Of a stretch of DNA of 64,000 nt, positions 39,850 to 53,066 are shown in pieces. Every line of letters begins with the position of its first letter. Positions within the stretch are counted from its first letter, which is position 1. This DNA is from Persicaria tinctoria (taxonomy: Eukaryota > Streptophyta > Magnoliopsida > Caryophyllales > Polygonaceae): positions 24,224,314 through 24,288,313 of the forward strand of contig JBANSL010000003.1 of NCBI GenBank assembly GCA_037127255.1, given 5' to 3'. A model generated the notes under the pieces. That model was not told the DNA's origin. It was given only the letters and a program-made list of their open reading frames with translations, and searched no databases. Both the position numbers and the translations under genes were made by a program.

Positions 39850-41500
39850 ATACTTCATATAAAGTCCTAAGACGCTGGAGCTTGGCTCAACGTCAGGCCT
39901 CTGATCGAATCTGCATTTTAAGAGATGATACTTCATATAAAGTCCTAAGACGCTGGAGCTTGGCTCCGCGTTAGACCTCTGATCGAATCTGCATTCTCAG
40001 AGATGATACTTCATACAAAGTCCTAAAATGCTGGAGCTTGGCTCCGCGGCCGACCTCTGATCGAATCTGCATTCTCAGAGATGATACTTCATATAAAGTC
40101 CTAAGACGCTGGAGCTTGGCTCCGCGTCAGACCTCTGATCGAATCTGCATTCTCAGAGATGATACTTCATATAAAGTCCTAAGACGCTGGAGCTTGGCTC
40201 CGCGTCAGGCCTCTGATCGAATCTGCATTCTCAGAGATGATACTTCATATAAAGTCCTAAGACGCTGGAGCTTGGCTCCGCGTCAGACCTCTGATCGAAT
40301 CTGCATTCTCAGAGATGATACTTCATATAAAGTCCTAAAACGCTGGAGCTTGGCTCCACGGCCGACCTCTAATCGAATCTGCATTCTCAGAGACGATACT
40401 TCATATAAAGTCCTAAAACGCTGGAGCTTGGCTCCGCGTCAGACCTCTGATCGAATCTGCATTCTCAGAGATGATACTTCATATAAAGTCCTAAGACGCT
40501 GGAGCTTGGCTCAACGTCAGGCCTCTGATCGAATCTGCATTTTAAGAGATGATACTTCATATAATGTCCTAAGACGCTGGAGCTTGGCTCCGCGTTAGAC
40601 CTCTGATCGAATCTGCATTCTCAGAGATGATACTTCATACAAAGTCCTAAAATGCTGGAGCTTGGCTCCGCGTCAGACCTCTGATCGAATCTGCATTCTC
40701 AGAGATGATACTTCATATAAAGTCCTAAAACGCTGGAGCTTGGCTCCGCGGCCGACCTCTGATCGAATCTGCATTCTCAGAGATGATACTTCATATAAAG
40801 TCCTAAGACGCTGGAGCTTGGCTCCGCGTCAGGCCTCTGATCGAATCTGCATTCTCAGAGATGATACTTCATATAAAGTCCTAAGACGCTGGAGCTTGGC
40901 TCCGTGTCAGACCTCTGATCGAATCTGCATTCTCAGAGATGATACTTCATATAAAGTCCTAAGACGCTGGAGCTTGGCTCAGCGTCAGGCCTTTGATCGA
41001 ATCTGCATTTTCAGAGATGATACTTCATATAAAGTCCTAAGACGCTGGAGCTTGTCTCCGCGTCAGACCTCTGATCGAATCTGCATTCTTAGAGATGATA
41101 CTTCATATAAAGTCCTAAAACGCTGGAGCTTGGCTCCGCGGTCGACCTCTGATCGAATCTGCATTCTCAGAGACGATACTTCATATAAAGTCCTAAGACG
41201 CTGGAGCTTGGCTCCGTGTCAGACCTCTGATCGAATCTGCATTCTCAGAGATTATACTTCATCTAAAGTCCTAAGACGCTGGAGCTTGGCTCAGCGTCAG
41301 GCCTCTGATCGAATCTGCATTCTCAGAGATGATACTTCATATAAAGTCCTAAGACGCTGGAGCTTGGCTCCGCGTCAGACCTCTGATCGAATCTGCATTC
41401 TCAGAGATGATACTTCATATAAAGTCCTAAGACGCTGCAGCTTGGCTCCGCGTCAGACCTCTGATCGAATCTGCATTCTCAGAGATGATACTTCATATAA
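39850..41500. repeat. Segment duplicated at 42,970-44,542, retains an extra monomer
   Basis: Matches the later segment at offset 3,120 up to about 40,976 and then at offset 3,042, because the monomer at 40,977-41,054 (class B with CCTTTGATCG and CATTTTCAG) is absent from the later copy. Outside this I see three substitutions: TAATGTCC/TAAAGTCC near 40,564, TATAAAG/TATATAG near 40,798, and CGGTCGACC/CGGCCGACC near 41,142. Confidence 0.92.
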
Positions 41501-42969
41501 AGTCCTAAAACGCTGGAGCTTGGCTCCGCGGCCGACCTCTGATCGAATCTGCATTCTCAGAGACGATACTTCATATAAAGTCCTAAGACGCTGGAGCTTG
41601 GCTCCGCGTCAGACCTCTGATCGAATCTGCATTCTCAGAGATGATACTTCATATAAAGTCCTAAGACGCTGGAGCTTGGCTCAGCGTCAGGCCTCTGATC
41701 GAATCTGCATTCTCAGAGATGATACTTCATATAAAGTCCTAAGACGCTGGAGCTTGGCTCCGCGTTAGACCTCTGATCGAATCTGCATTCTCAGAGCTCA
41801 TACTTCATACAAAGTCCTAACATGCTAGAGCTTGGCTCCGCGTCAGACCTCTGATCGAATCTGCATTCTCAGAGATGATACTTCATATAAAGTCCTAAGA
41901 CGCTGGAGCTTGGCTCCGCGTCAGACCTATGATCGAATCTGCATTCTCAGAGATGATACTTCATATAAAGTCCTAAAACGCTGGAGCTTGGCTCCGCGTC
42001 AGACCTCTGATCGAATCTGCATTCTCAGAGATGATACTTCATATAAAGTCCTAAGACGTTGGAGCTTGGCTCCGCGTCAGACCTCTGATCGAATCTGCAT
42101 TCTCAGAAATGATACTTCATATAAAGTCCTAAAACGCTGGAGCTTGGCTCCGCGGCCGACCTCTGATCGAATCTGCATTCTCAGAGACGATACTTCATAT
42201 AAAGTCCTAAGACGCTGGAGCTTGGCTCCGCGTCAGACCTCTGATCGAATCTGCATTCTCAGAGATGATACTTCATATAAAGTCCTAAGACGCTGGAGCT
42301 TGGCTCAGCGTCAGGCCTCTGATCGAATCTGCATTCTCAGAGATGATACTTCATATAAAGTCCTAAGACGCTGGAGCTTGGCTCCGCGTTAGACCTCTGA
42401 TCGAATCTGCATTCTCAGAGCTCATACTTCATACAAAGTCCTAACATGCTAGAGCTTGGCTCCGCGTCAGACCTCTGATCGAATCTGCATTCTCAGAGAT
42501 GATACTTCATATAAAGTCCTAAGACGCTGGAGCTTGGCTCCGCGTCAGACCTCTGATCGAATCTGCATTCTCAGAGATTATACTTCATATAAAGTCCTAA
42601 GACGCTGGAGCTTGGCTCCGCGTCAGACCTCTGATCGAATCTCCATTCTCAGAGATGATACTTCATATAAAGTCCTAAGACGATGGAGCTTGGCTCCACG
42701 TCAGACCTCTGATCAAATCTGCATTCTCAGAGATGATACTTCATATAAAGTCCTAAGACGCTGGAGCTTGGCTCAGCGTCAGGCCTCTGATCGAATCTGC
42801 ATTCTCAGAGATGATACTTCATATAAAGTCCTAAGACGCTGGAGCTTGGCTCCGGGTCAGGCCTCTGATCGAATCTGCATTCTCAGAGATGATACTTCAT
42901 ATAAAGTCCTAAGACGCTGGAGCTTGGTTCCGCGTTAGACCTCTGATCGAATCTGCATTCTCAGAGATG

Positions 42970-44542
42970 ATACTTCATATAAAGTCCTAAGACGCTGGAG
43001 CTTGGCTCAACGTCAGGCCTCTGATCGAATCTGCATTTTAAGAGATGATACTTCATATAAAGTCCTAAGACGCTGGAGCTTGGCTCCGCGTTAGACCTCT
43101 GATCGAATCTGCATTCTCAGAGATGATACTTCATACAAAGTCCTAAAATGCTGGAGCTTGGCTCCGCGGCCGACCTCTGATCGAATCTGCATTCTCAGAG
43201 ATGATACTTCATATAAAGTCCTAAGACGCTGGAGCTTGGCTCCGCGTCAGACCTCTGATCGAATCTGCATTCTCAGAGATGATACTTCATATAAAGTCCT
43301 AAGACGCTGGAGCTTGGCTCCGCGTCAGGCCTCTGATCGAATCTGCATTCTCAGAGATGATACTTCATATAAAGTCCTAAGACGCTGGAGCTTGGCTCCG
43401 CGTCAGACCTCTGATCGAATCTGCATTCTCAGAGATGATACTTCATATAAAGTCCTAAAACGCTGGAGCTTGGCTCCACGGCCGACCTCTAATCGAATCT
43501 GCATTCTCAGAGACGATACTTCATATAAAGTCCTAAAACGCTGGAGCTTGGCTCCGCGTCAGACCTCTGATCGAATCTGCATTCTCAGAGATGATACTTC
43601 ATATAAAGTCCTAAGACGCTGGAGCTTGGCTCAACGTCAGGCCTCTGATCGAATCTGCATTTTAAGAGATGATACTTCATATAAAGTCCTAAGACGCTGG
43701 AGCTTGGCTCCGCGTTAGACCTCTGATCGAATCTGCATTCTCAGAGATGATACTTCATACAAAGTCCTAAAATGCTGGAGCTTGGCTCCGCGTCAGACCT
43801 CTGATCGAATCTGCATTCTCAGAGATGATACTTCATATAAAGTCCTAAAACGCTGGAGCTTGGCTCCGCGGCCGACCTCTGATCGAATCTGCATTCTCAG
43901 AGATGATACTTCATATATAGTCCTAAGACGCTGGAGCTTGGCTCCGCGTCAGGCCTCTGATCGAATCTGCATTCTCAGAGATGATACTTCATATAAAGTC
44001 CTAAGACGCTGGAGCTTGGCTCCGTGTCAGACCTCTGATCGAATCTGCATTCTCAGAGATGATACTTCATATAAAGTCCTAAGACGCTGGAGCTTGTCTC
44101 CGCGTCAGACCTCTGATCGAATCTGCATTCTTAGAGATGATACTTCATATAAAGTCCTAAAACGCTGGAGCTTGGCTCCGCGGCCGACCTCTGATCGAAT
44201 CTGCATTCTCAGAGACGATACTTCATATAAAGTCCTAAGACGCTGGAGCTTGGCTCCGTGTCAGACCTCTGATCGAATCTGCATTCTCAGAGATTATACT
44301 TCATCTAAAGTCCTAAGACGCTGGAGCTTGGCTCAGCGTCAGGCCTCTGATCGAATCTGCATTCTCAGAGATGATACTTCATATAAAGTCCTAAGACGCT
44401 GGAGCTTGGCTCCGCGTCAGACCTCTGATCGAATCTGCATTCTCAGAGATGATACTTCATATAAAGTCCTAAGACGCTGCAGCTTGGCTCCGCGTCAGAC
44501 CTCTGATCGAATCTGCATTCTCAGAGATGATACTTCATATAA
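42970..44542. repeat. Segment duplicated from 39,850-41,500, one monomer shorter
   Basis: Carries the same rare markers as the earlier copy (CATTTTAAGAG, GGCTCCACGGCC with CTCTAATCG, CTTGTCTCCGCG, ATTATACTTCATCTAAAG, CGCTGCAGC). A third relative at 47,685-48,300 keeps the monomer missing here, so the loss most likely happened in this copy. Confidence 0.92.
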
Positions 44543-47500
44543 AGTCCTAAGACGCTGGAGCTTGGCTCCGCGTCAGACCTCTGATCGAATCTGCATTCTC
44601 AGAGATGATACTTCATATAAAGTCCTAAGACGCTGGAGCTTGGCTCAGCGTCAGGCCTCTGATCGAATCTGCATTCTCAGAGATGATACTTCATATAAAG
44701 TCCTAATACGCTGGAGCTTGGCTCAGCGTCAGGCCTCTGATCGAATCTGCATTCTCAGAGATGATACTTCACATAAAGTCCTAAGACGCTGGAGCTTGGC
44801 TCCGCGTTAGACCTCTGATCGAATCTGCATTCTAAGAGACGATACTTCATACAAAGTCCTAAGACGCTGGAGCTTGGCTCCGCGTCAGACCTCTGATCGA
44901 ATCTGCATTCTCAGAGATGATACTTCATATAAAGTCCTAAAACGCTGGAGCTTGGCTCCGCGTCAGACCTCTGATCGAATCTGCATTCTCAGAGATGATA
45001 CTTCATATAAAGTCCTAAGACGTTGGAGCTTGGCTCCGCGTCAGACCTCTGATCGAATCTGCATTCTCAGAGATGATACTTCATATAAAGTCCTAAAACG
45101 CTGGAGCTTGGCTCCGCGGCCGACCTCTGATCGAATCTGCATTCTCAGAGACGATACTTCATATAAAGTCCTAAGACGCTGGAGCTTGGCTCCGCGTCAG
45201 ACCTCTGATCGAATCTGCATTCTCAGAGATGATACTTCATATAAAGTCCTAAGACGCTGGAGCTTGGCTCAGCGTCAGGCCTCTGATCGAATCTGCATTC
45301 TAAGAGATGATACTTCATATAAAGTCCTAAGACGCTGGAGCTTGGCTCCGCGTTAGACCTCTGATCGAATCTGCATTCTCAGAGATCATACTTCATACAA
45401 AGTCCTAAAATGCTAGAGCTTGGCTCCGCGTCAGACCTCTGATCGAATCTGCATTCTCAGAGATGATACTTCATATAAAGTCCTAAGACGCTGGAGCTTG
45501 GCTCCGCGTCAGACCTCTGATCGAATCTGCATTCTCAGAGATTATACTTCATATAAAGTCCTAAGACGCTGGAGCTTGGCTCCGCGTCAGACCTCTGATC
45601 GAATCTCCATTCTCAGAGATGATACTTCATATAAAGTCCTAAGACGATGGAGCTTGGCTCCACGTCAGACCTCTGATCAAATCTGCATTCTCAGAGATGA
45701 TACTTCATATAAAGTCCTAAGACGCTGGAGCTTGGCTCAGCGTCAGGCCTCTGATCGAATCTGCATTCTCAGAGATGATACTTCATATAAAGTCCTAAGA
45801 CGCTGGAGCTTGGCTCCGGGTCAGGCCTCTGATCGAATCTGCATTCTCAGAGTTGATACTTCATATAAAGTCCTAAGACGCTGGAGCTTGGCTCCGCGTT
45901 AGACATCTGATCGAATCTGCATTCTCAGAGATGATACTTCATATAAAGTCCTAAAACGCTGGAGCTTGGCTCCGCGGCCGACCTATGATCGAATCTGCAT
46001 TCTCAGAGATGATACTTCATATAAAGTCCTAAGACGCTGGAGCTTGGCTCCGCGTCAGACCTCTGATCGAATCTGCATTCTCAGAGATGATACTTCATAT
46101 AAAGTCCTAAGACGCTGGAGCTTGGCTCCGCGTCAGGCCTCTGATCGAATCTGCATTCTCAGAGATGATATTTCATATAAAGTCCTAAGACGCTGGAGCT
46201 TGGCTCCGCGTCAGACCTCTGATCGAATCTGCATTCCCAGAGATGATACTTCATATAAAGTGCTAAAACGCTAGAGCTTGGCTCCGCGGCCGACCTCTAA
46301 TCGAATCTGCATTCTCAGAGACGATACTTCATATAAAGTCCTAAGACGCTGGAGCTTGGCTCCGCGGCCGACCTCTGATCGAATCTGCATTCTCAGAGAT
46401 GATACTTCATATAAAGTCCTAAGACGCTGGAGCTTGGCTCCGCGTTAGACCTCTGATCGAATCTGCATTCTCAGACATCATACTTCATACAAAGTCCTAA
46501 CATGCTAGAGCTTGGCTCCGCGTCAGACCTCTGATCGAATCTGCATTCTCAGAGATGATACTTCATATAAAGTCCTAAGACGCTGGAGCTTGGCTCCGCG
46601 TCAGACCTCTGATCGAATCTGCATTCTCAGAGATTATACTTCATATAAAGTCCTAAGACGCTGGAGCTTGGCTCCGCGTCAGACCTCTGATCGAATCTCC
46701 ATTCTCAGAGATGATACTTCATATAAAGTCCTAAGACGATGGAGGTTGGCTCCACGTCAGACCTCTGATCAAATCTGCATTCTCAGAGATGATACTTCAT
46801 ATAAAGTCCTAAGACGCTGGAGCTTGGCTCAGCGTCAGGCCTCTGATCGAATCTGCATTCTCAGAGATGATACTTCATATAAAGTCCTAAGACGCTGGAG
46901 CTTGGCTCCGGGTCAGGCCTCTGATCGAATCTGCATTCTCAGAGTTGATACTTCATATAAAGTCCTAAGACGCTGGAGCTTGGTTCCGCGTTAGACCTCT
47001 GATCGAATCTGCATTCTCAGAGATGATACTTCATATAAAGTCCTAAAACGCTGGAGCTTGGCTCCGCGGCCGACCTCTGATCGAATCTGCATTCTCAGAG
47101 ATGATACTTCATATAAAGTCCTAAGACGCTGGAGCTTGGCTCCGCGTCAGACCTCTGATCGAATCTGCATTCTCAAAGATGATACTTCATGTAAAGTCCT
47201 AAGACGCTGGAGCTTGGCTCCGCGTCAGGCCTCTGATCGAATCTGCATTCTCAGAGATGATATTTCATATAAAGTCCTAAGACGCTGGAGCTTGGCTCCG
47301 CGTCAGACCTCTGATCGAATCTGCATTCCCAGAGATGATACTTCATATAAAGTCCTAAAACGCTGGAGCTTGGCTCCGCGGCCGACCTCTAATCGAATCT
47401 GCATTCTCAGAGACGATACTTCATATAAAGTCCTAAGACGCTGGAGCTTGGCTCCGCGTCAGACCTCTGATTGAATCTGCATTCTCAGAGATGATACTTC

Positions 47501-47918
47501 ATATAAAGTCCTAAGACGCTGGAGCTTGGCTCAACGTCAGGCCTCTAATCGAATCTGCATTTTAAGAGATGATACTTCATATAAAGTCCTAAGACGCTGG
47601 AGCTTGGCTCCGCGTTAGACCTCTGATCGAATCTGCATTCTCAGAGATGATACTTCTTACAAAGTCCTAAAATGCTGGAGCTTGGCTCCGCGTCAGACCT
47701 CTGATCGAATCTGCATTCTCAGAGATGATACTTCATATAAAGTCCTAAAACGCTGGAGCTTGGCTCCGCGGCCGACCTCTGATCGAATCTGCATTCTCAG
47801 AGATGATACTTCATATAAAGTCCTAAGACGCTGGAGCTTGGCTCCGCGTCAGGCCTCTGATCGAATCTGCATTCTCAGAGATGATACTTCATATAAAGTC
47901 CTAAGACGCTGGAGCTTG

Positions 47919-49322
47919 GCTCCGTGTCAGACCTCTGATCGAATCTGCATTCTCAGAGATGATACTTCATATAAAGTCCTAAGACGCTGGAGCTTGGCTC
48001 AGCGTCAGGCCTCTGATCGAATCTGCATTTTCAGAGATGATACTTCATATAAAGTCCTAAGACGCTGGAGCTTGTCTCCGCGTCAGACCTCTGATCGAAT
48101 CTGCATTCTCAGAGATGATACTTCATATAAAGTCCTAAAACGCTGGAGCTTGGCTCCGCGGCCGACCTCTCATCGAATCTGCATTCTCAGAGACGATACT
48201 TCATATAAAGTCCTAAGACGCTGGAGCTTGGCTCCGTGTCAGACCTCTGATCGAATCTGCATTCTCAGAGATGATACTTCATATAAAGTCCTAAGACGCT
48301 GGAGCTTGGCTCAGCGTCAGGCCTCTAATCGAATCCGCATTTTCAGAGATGATACTTCACATAAAGTCCTAAGACGCTGGAGCTTGGCTCCGCGTCAGAC
48401 CTCTGATCGAATCTGCATTCTCAGAGATGATACTTCATATAAAGTCCTAAAACGCTGGAGCTTGGCTCCGCGGCCGACCTGTGATCGAATCTGCATTCTC
48501 AGAGACGATACTTCATATAAAGTCCTAAGACGCTGGAGCTTGGCTCCGCGTCAGACCTCTGATCGAATCTGCATTCTCAGAGATGATACTTCATATAAAG
48601 TCCTAAGACGCTGGAGCTTGCCTCAGCGTCAGGCCTCTGATCGAATCTGCATTCTCAGAGATGATACTTCATATAAAGTCCTAAGACGCTGGAGCTTGGC
48701 TCCGCGTTAGACCTCTGATCGAATTTGCATTCTCAGAGATCATACTTCATACAAAGTCCTAAAATGCTAGAGCTTGGCTCCGCGTCAGACCTCTGATCGA
48801 ATCTGCATTCTCAGAGATGATACTTCATATAAAGTCCTAAGACGCTGGAGCTTGGCTCCGCGTCAGACCTCTGATCGAATCTGCATTCTCAGAGATGATA
48901 CTTCATATAAAGTCCTAAAACGCTGGAGTTTGGCTCCGCGGCCAACCTCTGATCGAATCTGCATTCTCAGAGACGATACTTCATATAAAGTCCTAAGACG
49001 CTGGAGCTTGGCTCCGCGTCAGACCTCTGATCGAATCTGCATTCTCAGAGATGATACTTCATATAAAGTCCTAAGACGCTGGAGCTTGGCTCAGCGTCAG
49101 GCCTCTCATCGAATCTGCATTTTCAGAGATGATACTTCATATAAAGTCCTAACACGCTGGAGCTTGGCTCCGCGTCAGACCTCTGATCGAATCTGCATTC
49201 TCAGAGATAATACTTCATACAAAGTCCTAAAATGCTGGAGCTTGGCTCCGCGTCAGACATCTGATCGAATCTGCATTCTCAGAGATGATACTTCATATAA
49301 AGTCCTAACACGCTGGAGCTTG
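47919..49322. repeat. 2,028-bp-spaced duplicated segment (18 monomers), copy 1
   Basis: Matches 49,947-51,350 at offset 2,028. Shared markers are CTTGTCTCC, CTCTCATCGAATC, GAATCCGCATTTTC with TTCACATAAAG, GACCTGTGATCG, CTTGCCTCAGCG, GAATTTGCATTC, GGCCAACCTC and CAGAGATAATAC. A few single-base differences exist (for example GACGATGG in copy 2). Confidence 0.88.
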
Positions 49323-49946
49323 GCTCAGCGTCAGGCCTCTGATCGAATCTGCATTTTCAGAGATGATACTTCATATAAAGTCCTAAGACGCTGGAGCTTG
49401 GCTCCGCGTCAGACCTCTGATCGAATCTGCATTCTCAGAGATGATACTTCATATAAAGTCCTAAGACGCTGGAGCTTGGCTCCGTGTCAGACCTCTGATC
49501 GAATCTGCATTCTCAGAGATGATACTTCATATAAAGTCCTAAGACGCTGGAGCTTGGCTCAGCGTCAGGCCTCTGATCGGATCTGCATTCTCAGAGATGA
49601 TACTTCATATAAAGTCCTAAAACGCTGGAGCTTGGCTCCGCGGCCGACCTCTCATCGAATCTGCATTCTCAGAGACGATACTTCATATAAAGTCCTAAGA
49701 CGATGGAGCTTGGCTCCGTGTCAGACCTCTGATCGAATCTGCATTCTCAGAGATGATACTTCATATAAAGTCCTAACACGCTGGAGCTTGGCTCAGCGTC
49801 AGGCCTCTGATCGAATCTGCATTTTCAGAGATGATACTTCATATAAAGTCCTAAGACGCTGGAGCTTGGCTCCGCGTCAGACCTCTGATCGAATCTGCAT
49901 TCTCAGAGATGATACTTCATATAAAGTCCTAAGACGCTGGAGCTTG

Positions 49947-51350
49947 GCTCCGTGTCAGACCTCTGATCGAATCTGCATTCTCAGAGATGATACTTCATAT
50001 AAAGTCCTAAGACGCTGGAGCTTGGCTCAGCGTCAGGCCTCTGATCGAATCTGCATTTTCAGAGATGATACTTCATATAAAGTCCTAAGACGCTGGAGCT
50101 TGTCTCCGCGTCAGACCTCTGATCGAATCTGCATTCTCAGAGATGATACTTCATATAAAGTCCTAAAACGCTGGAGCTTGGCTCCGCGGCCGACCTCTCA
50201 TCGAATCTGCATTCTCAGAGACGATACTTCATATAAAGTCCTAAGACGATGGAGCTTGGCTCCGTGTCAGACCTCTGATCGAATCTGCATTCTCAGAGAT
50301 GATACTTCATATAAAGTCCTAAGACGCTGGAGCTTGGCTCAGCGTCAGGCCTCTAATCGAATCCGCATTTTCAGAGATGATACTTCACATAAAGTCCTAA
50401 GACGCTGGAGCTTGGCTCCGCGTCAGACCTCTGATCGAATCTGCATTCTCAGAGATGATACTTCATATAAAGTCCTAAAACGCTGGAGCTTGGCTCCGCG
50501 GCCGACCTGTGATCGAATCTGCATTCTCAGAGACGATACTTCATATAAAGTCCTAAGACGCTGGAGTTTGGCTCCGCGTCAGACCTCTGATCGAATCTGC
50601 ATTCTCAGAGATGATACTTCATATAAAGTCCTAAGACGCTGGAGCTTGCCTCAGCGTCAGGCCTCTGATCGAATCTGCATTCTCAGAGATGATACTTCAT
50701 ATAAAGTCCTAAGACGCTGGAGCTTGGCTCCGCGTTAGACCTCTGATCGAATTTGCATTCTCAGAGATCATACTTCATACAAAGTCCTAAAATGCTAGAG
50801 CTTGGCTCCGCGTCAGACCTCTGATCGAATCTGCATTCTCAGAGATGATACTTCATATAAAGTCCTAAGACGCTGGAGCTTGGCTCCGCGTCAGACCTCT
50901 GATCGAATCTGCATTCTCAGAGATGATACTTCATATAAAGTCCTAAAACGCTGGAGTTTGGCTCCGCGGCCAACCTCTGATCGAATCTGCATTCTCAGAG
51001 ACGATACTTCATATAAAGTCCTAAGACGCTGGAGCTTGGCTCCGCGTCAGACCTCTGATCGAATATGCATTCTCAGAGATGATACTTCATATAAAGTCCT
51101 AAGACGCTGGAGCTTGGCTCAGCGTCAGGCCTCTGATCGAATCTGCATTTTCAGAGATGATACTTCATATAAAGTCCTAAGACGCTGGAGCTTGGCTCCG
51201 CGTCAGACCTCTGATCGAATCTGCATTCTCAGAGATAATACTTCATACAAAGTCCTAAAATGCTGGAGCTTGGCTCCGCGTCAGACATCTGATCGAATCT
51301 GCATTCTCAGAGATGATACTTCATATAAAGTCCTAACACGCTGGAGCTTG
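49947..51350. repeat. 2,028-bp-spaced duplicated segment (18 monomers), copy 2
   Basis: Second copy of the segment at 47,919-49,322. The intervening eight monomers (49,323-49,946) themselves contain a partial repetition of the CTAACACGCTGG-B monomer pair spaced 468 bp apart. Confidence 0.88.
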
Positions 51351-52208
51351 GCTCAGCGTCAGGCCTCTGATCGAATCTGCATTCTCAGAGAAGATACTTC
51401 ATATAAAGTCCTAAGACGTTGGAGCTTGGCTCCGCGTCAGACCTCTCATCGAATCTGCATTCTCAAAGATGATACTTCATATAAAGTCCTAAGACGCTGG
51501 AGCTTGGCTCCACGTCAGACCTCTGATCGAATCTGCATTCTCAGAGATGATACTTCATATAAAGTCCTAAGACGCTGGAGCTTGGCTCCGCGTCAGACCT
51601 CTGATCGAATCTGGATTCTCAGAGATGATACTTCATATAAAGTCCTAAGACGCTGGAGCTTGGCTCCGCGTCAGGCCTCTGATCGAATCTGCATTCTCAG
51701 AGATGATACTTCATATAAAGTCCTAAGACGCTGGAGCTTGGCTCCGTGTCAGACCTCTGATCGAATCTGCATTCTCAGAGATGATACTTCATATAAAGTC
51801 CTAAAACGCTGGAGTTTGGCTCCGCGGCCGACCTCTGATCGAATCTGCATTCTCATAGACGATACTTCAGATAAAGTCCTAAGACGCTAGAGCTTGGCTC
51901 CGCGTCAGACCTCTGATCGAATCTGCATTCTCAGAGATGATACTTCATATAAAGTCCTAAGACGCTGGAGCTTGGCTCAGCGTCAGGCCTCTGATCGAAT
52001 CTGCATTTTCAGAGATGATACTTCATATAAAGTCCTAAGACGCTGGAGCTTGGCTCCGCGTTAGACCTCTGATCGAATCTGCATTCTCAGAGATAATACT
52101 TCATACAAAGTCCTAAAATGCTAGAGCTTCGCTCCGCGTCAGACATCTGATCGAATCTGCATTCTCAGAGATGATACTTCATATAAAGTCCTAACACGCT
52201 GGAGCTTG
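51351..52208. repeat. 858-bp unit (11 monomers) with CAGAGAAGATAC, copy 1
   Basis: Starts with a class B monomer carrying CAGAGAAGATAC, followed by CTCTCATCG with CTCAAAGATG. The same order recurs at 52,209. It ends with a CAGACATCTG monomer carrying CTAACACGC. Confidence 0.9.
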
Positions 52209-53066
52209 GCTCAGCGTCAGGCCTCTGATCGAATCTGCATTCTCAGAGAAGATACTTCATATAAAGTCCTAAGACGCTGGAGCTTGGCTCCGCGTCAGAC
52301 CTCTCATCGAATCTGCATTCTCAAAGATGATACTTCATATAAAGTCCTAAGACGCTGGAGTTTGGCTCCTCGTCAGACCTCTGATCGAATCTGCATTCTC
52401 AGAGATGATACTTCATATAAAGTCCTACGACGCTGGAGCTTGGCTCCGCGTCAGACCTCTGATCGAATCTGCATTCTCAGAGATGATACTTCATATAAAG
52501 TCCTAAGACGCTGGAGCTTGGCTCCGCGTCAGGCCTCTGATCGAATCTGCATTCTCAGAGATGATACTTCATATAAAGTCCTAAGACGCTGGAGCTTGGC
52601 TCCGCGTCAGACCTCTGATCGAATCTGCATTCTCAGAGATGATACTTCATATAAAGTCCTAAAACGCTGGAGTTTGGCTCCGCGGCCGACCTCTGATCGA
52701 ATCTGCATTCTCAGAGACGATACTTCATATAAAGTCCTAAGACGCTGGAGCTTGGCTCCGTGTCAGACCTCCGATCGAATCTGCATTCTCAGAGATGATA
52801 CTTCATATAAAGTCCTAAGACGCTGGAGCTTGGCTCAGCGTCAGGCCTCTGATCGAATCTGCATTTTCAGAGATGATACTTCATATAAAGTCCTAAGACG
52901 CTGGAGCTTGGCTCCGCGTTAGACCTCTGATCGAATCTGCATTCTCAGAGATAATACTTCATACAAAGTCCTAAAATGCTGGAGCTTGGCTCCGCGTCAG
53001 ACATCTGATCGAATCTGCATTCTCAGAGATGATACTTCATATAAAGACCTAACACGCTGGGGCTTG
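52209..53066. repeat. 858-bp unit (11 monomers) with CAGAGAAGATAC, copy 2
   Basis: Abuts copy 1 with the same monomer order and several substitutions (for example GGCTCCTCGTC near 52,367 and AAAGACCTAACACG near 53,044). A third copy begins at 53,067 with the related CAGAGCAGATAC and soon diverges. Confidence 0.9.

Noticed and set aside
48774..50738. 654-codon open frame (longest in the window) and about 90 similar runs, as repeat-protein genes
   Set aside because: Runs start at TTG in the repeat with no ATG, end at stops that are themselves class markers of the satellite, have no flanking promoter or unique sequence, and show frequent amino-acid-changing variants. They follow from a 78-bp unit with one open frame.
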